Assembly: GCA_017454335.1 (NCBI GenBank)
Contig: JAFTDE010000028.1
Location: 1-56,021, forward strand
Reading direction: 5' to 3'
Source: Bacteroidales bacterium
GTDB taxonomy: Bacteria > Bacteroidota > Bacteroidia > Bacteroidales > UBA932
Length of the DNA stretch: 56,021 nucleotides
Part shown: positions 54,245-56,021 of the stretch, one piece after another
Position numbering within the stretch: the stretch's first letter is position 1
How the letters are laid out: each line of letters begins with the position of its first letter
Made by a program: the position numbers and the translations under genes
Notes under the pieces: generated by a model
Seen by the model: the letters and a program-made list of their open reading frames with translations, nothing else
The model's database searches: none
Told to the model about the DNA's origin: nothing

Positions 54245-56021
54245 TGATGTAGAAGCGCTTCGCCGCCTCCTGCTGACGTGCCTCGCTGAAGGACGAGATG
54301 CGCTTCAGGTAACCGATGACGCGGGTCAGGTAGTCGAGGTTGCGGCTGCCGCACTTCGGGCAGGACTCGAGGGTGTCCTTGCTGATGTAGCCGCACTCGT
54401 TGCAGACGGTGTTGCGGCAGTTGAAGGTGAAGTAGTTGGTCCCGTAGTGCGCCGCGACGTTCAGCAGTTCGCGGTACTGGTCCTTGGTCAGGTGCTCCGC
54501 GATGTTCATGTGCAGGGCGGAACCGCCGTCGAGGTACTTCACGTAGTCCTCTCCGTGCAGCTTGAACTTGTCGATGATGGACAGGGACTCGTCCTCGGGG
54601 TTGTAGAAGTACGAGCTGTAGAGGTTGTGGTGCTCCGACACGAAGTAACCGTCCTTCTTGTCCCACTTGTAGTTCTTGGCGGCCAGGTTTTCGGCCGGCA
54701 CAAACTCGGTGTTGAACATCGCATCGTCGGTGCGGTCCTTGCGGTTGGCGATGTTGATCGTCTCCAGGATCGTGTTGACGAACTCGTTGTAGTCCGGATT
54801 CGGGCTGACCTTCAGGCCCAGGAACTCGGCGGCTTCGGTCAGGCCGTTGACGCCGACCGTCAGGTACTGCTTCTTCATGTCGATGAAGCCGGCCTTGTAC
54901 ACATCCAGCATGTCGGCCTTCAGGAAGTCCTTGATGATTTCGTTGAAGGCGATCTGGTACTGGTGCACGCGCTCGGTCATCTCGCGCACGTCCTTGTTGA
55001 TGTAGTCCCGGTACAGCACTTCGCGGTCGAAGTCGCTGCGGTCGCCCAGCGGCTTGCCGGCCTCCAGGTTCACGCCCTTCTCCTGCAGGAAGTAGCGGCG
55101 GGTGGCATCCTGGATCAGGCGGTTCAGGTTGATGGTCATCACGGACTTGGACCCGGTCGCCACCGAAGCGGTACCCATCGAATACTGGTGGGTGGTGTGG
55201 TTGTGCGAGCTGTCTCCCAGGTCCTTGAGCGAATTGCGCAGGCGGCAGCAGCTGGACAGCGAGTCGGGGCTGTTGGAGATGTAGCAGAAGAAACTGTGTC
55301 CCTTGGCCCACATCTCCGCGGTGAAGTCGGCGTACTCCTTGTCGGCGTAATCGTCGCCGCCGTCGGTCAGCAGGGCCATCGTCTCGACCGGGAAGGTCAG
55401 GATGTAATTGTTCCGCTCTTCGTTGAACCAGTTCATGAAGTGCTTCTGCAGCCAGGACAGGCTCTCCCACTTCGGAGCGCTGCCGTCCGGGAAGCGGAAG
55501 TCGCCGAACACGCCCTCGAAATACGGCTTGTCGAAGTAGCCGATGTTCCAGAACACGGTCTGGTAGCCGCGGTTGCCGGCCGGCATGTTCATCGAATGGA
55601 CCACCTGCTGGAAGTAGTTGTCGATGACCTTGCGGAGGGTGCGCTGCTTGACGTTCATCTCGACCACGTCGTCCAGGTGCTCGATGTAGTCGTCCCCGTA
55701 GTCCTTGCGGATGAAGTAATCCAGGTACATCAGGAACTCCGGCGTGGCCACGGCGCCCATGAACTGCGAGGAAATGGAGTACACCAGGTTGATGAACTCG
55801 CCGCAGAAGGACTTCAGGGCGGTGGGGGCTATGGAAACCCCGCCGAGCACGCGCAGGCCGCTGACCAGGACGGGATACATCGTGAGGGCCACGCAGTACG
55901 GATAGCCCGGCGTGCCGCTCTCGTCATGCTTGTACAGCACGTGGGACTCCAGGTCCGCCAGGTACTGGTCCGCCAGCTGGCGGCCGTACAGGGACTTGAT
56001 CTTGTCCACCATGATGTAGCG
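54237..56021 (-). CDS. nrdD: Anaerobic ribonucleoside-triphosphate reductase, 5' end outside the window
   Basis: Class III reductase making deoxyribonucleotides without oxygen. The frame is open to the window edge (RYIMVDKIKSLYG...), so the apparent Met at 56012 is internal and the N-terminal ATP-cone region lies outside. About 594 residues are visible. C-terminal zinc-binding cysteines (CNECG, CPKCG) precede the glycyl-radical motif RVIGY about 24 residues from the end. Presence of nrdDG indicates anaerobic growth. Confidence 0.95.
   Translation of the reverse strand, partial: RYIMVDKIKSLYGRQLADQYLADLESHVLYKHDESGTPGYPYCVALTMYPVLVSGLRVLGGVSIAPTALKSFCGEFINLVYSISSQFMGAVATPEFLMYLDYFIRKDYGDDYIEHLDDVVEMNVKQRTLRKVIDNYFQQVVHSMNMPAGNRGYQTVFWNIGYFDKPYFEGVFGDFRFPDGSAPKWESLSWLQKHFMNWFNEERNNYILTFPVETMALLTDGGDDYADKEYADFTAEMWAKGHSFFCYISNSPDSLSSCCRLRNSLKDLGDSSHNHTTHQYSMGTASVATGSKSVMTINLNRLIQDATRRYFLQEKGVNLEAGKPLGDRSDFDREVLYRDYINKDVREMTERVHQYQIAFNEIIKDFLKADMLDVYKAGFIDMKKQYLTVGVNGLTEAAEFLGLKVSPNPDYNEFVNTILETINIANRKDRTDDAMFNTEFVPAENLAAKNYKWDKKDGYFVSEHHNLYSSYFYNPEDESLSIIDKFKLHGEDYVKYLDGGSALHMNIAEHLTKDQYRELLNVAAHYGTNYFTFNCRNTVCNECGYISKDTLESCPKCGSRNLDYLTRVIGYLKRISSFSEARQQEAAKRFYIND

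Overview
The window is a gene-dense, GC-rich stretch of chromosome from a member of the Bacteroidota, most likely Bacteroidales. The evidence is a recurring TAnnTTTG-type -7 promoter box about 20-30 nt upstream of many starts, weak or absent Shine-Dalgarno sequences, lipoproteins and beta-barrel outer-membrane proteins, an arginine operon with the Bacteroides-type N-succinylornithine carbamoyltransferase, and an anaerobic nrdD/nrdG pair. The genus cannot be fixed from sequence reading alone; the high GC suggests an Alistipes-like or uncultured gut/rumen lineage (inference). No phage, insertion sequence, CRISPR array or recognisable defence system was seen. No gene-free stretch exceeds 300 bases.

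Layout. 1-4.2 kb: the start of an exported protein running off the left edge, a lytic transglycosylase, a possible frameshifted small gene, a prolyl oligopeptidase and an M15 peptidase. 4.2-7.3 kb: two small beta-barrel proteins, a GH28-family enzyme and a lipoprotein made only of a TonB-receptor plug domain. 7.3-13.3 kb: pfkA, a tRNA-Glu, glmM with a NamZ-like muramidase, dipeptidyl peptidase IV and a small membrane protein.

13.3-20.4 kb holds a complete histidine operon, hisGDCBHAFI/E, preceded by a leader peptide with four consecutive His codons and an intrinsic terminator, so transcription attenuation is likely. It ends with zero bases to spare against the oppositely oriented arginine operon (20.4-28.8 kb): argR-GNAT fusion, argG, argC, argD, argF', argB, argE', argH. 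Together these cover arginine synthesis from N-acylglutamate onward, probably through succinylated intermediates; the GNAT domain fused to the repressor is the only candidate here for making N-acylglutamate. A large inverted repeat over the arg promoter is a candidate ArgR operator.

28.8-38.5 kb (minus strand): a trigger factor without its prolyl-isomerase domain, a PgpH-like c-di-AMP phosphodiesterase, gyrB, a beta-barrel outer-membrane protein and a 986-residue TPR protein. 38.6-47.6 kb: ftsE, endonuclease III, a phosphohexomutase, a nucleoside kinase with an extra N-terminal region, an SGNH hydrolase, a bile-acid/sodium symporter-family transporter, a PlsC-like acyltransferase and a YhiN-like flavoprotein. 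47.6-53.8 kb: a small carbohydrate-related cluster (DUF4861 protein divergent from two large six-hairpin-type proteins) without SusC/SusD. 53.8-56.0 kb: nrdG and a 5'-truncated nrdD.

The chromosome is very compact: neighbouring genes often share ATGA or TAATG overlaps, and six of eight convergent gene ends have no intrinsic terminator between them. The most unusual features are the ArgR-GNAT fusion, the isomerase-less trigger factor, the in-frame stop between the prolyl oligopeptidase and the M15 peptidase, and the his attenuator.
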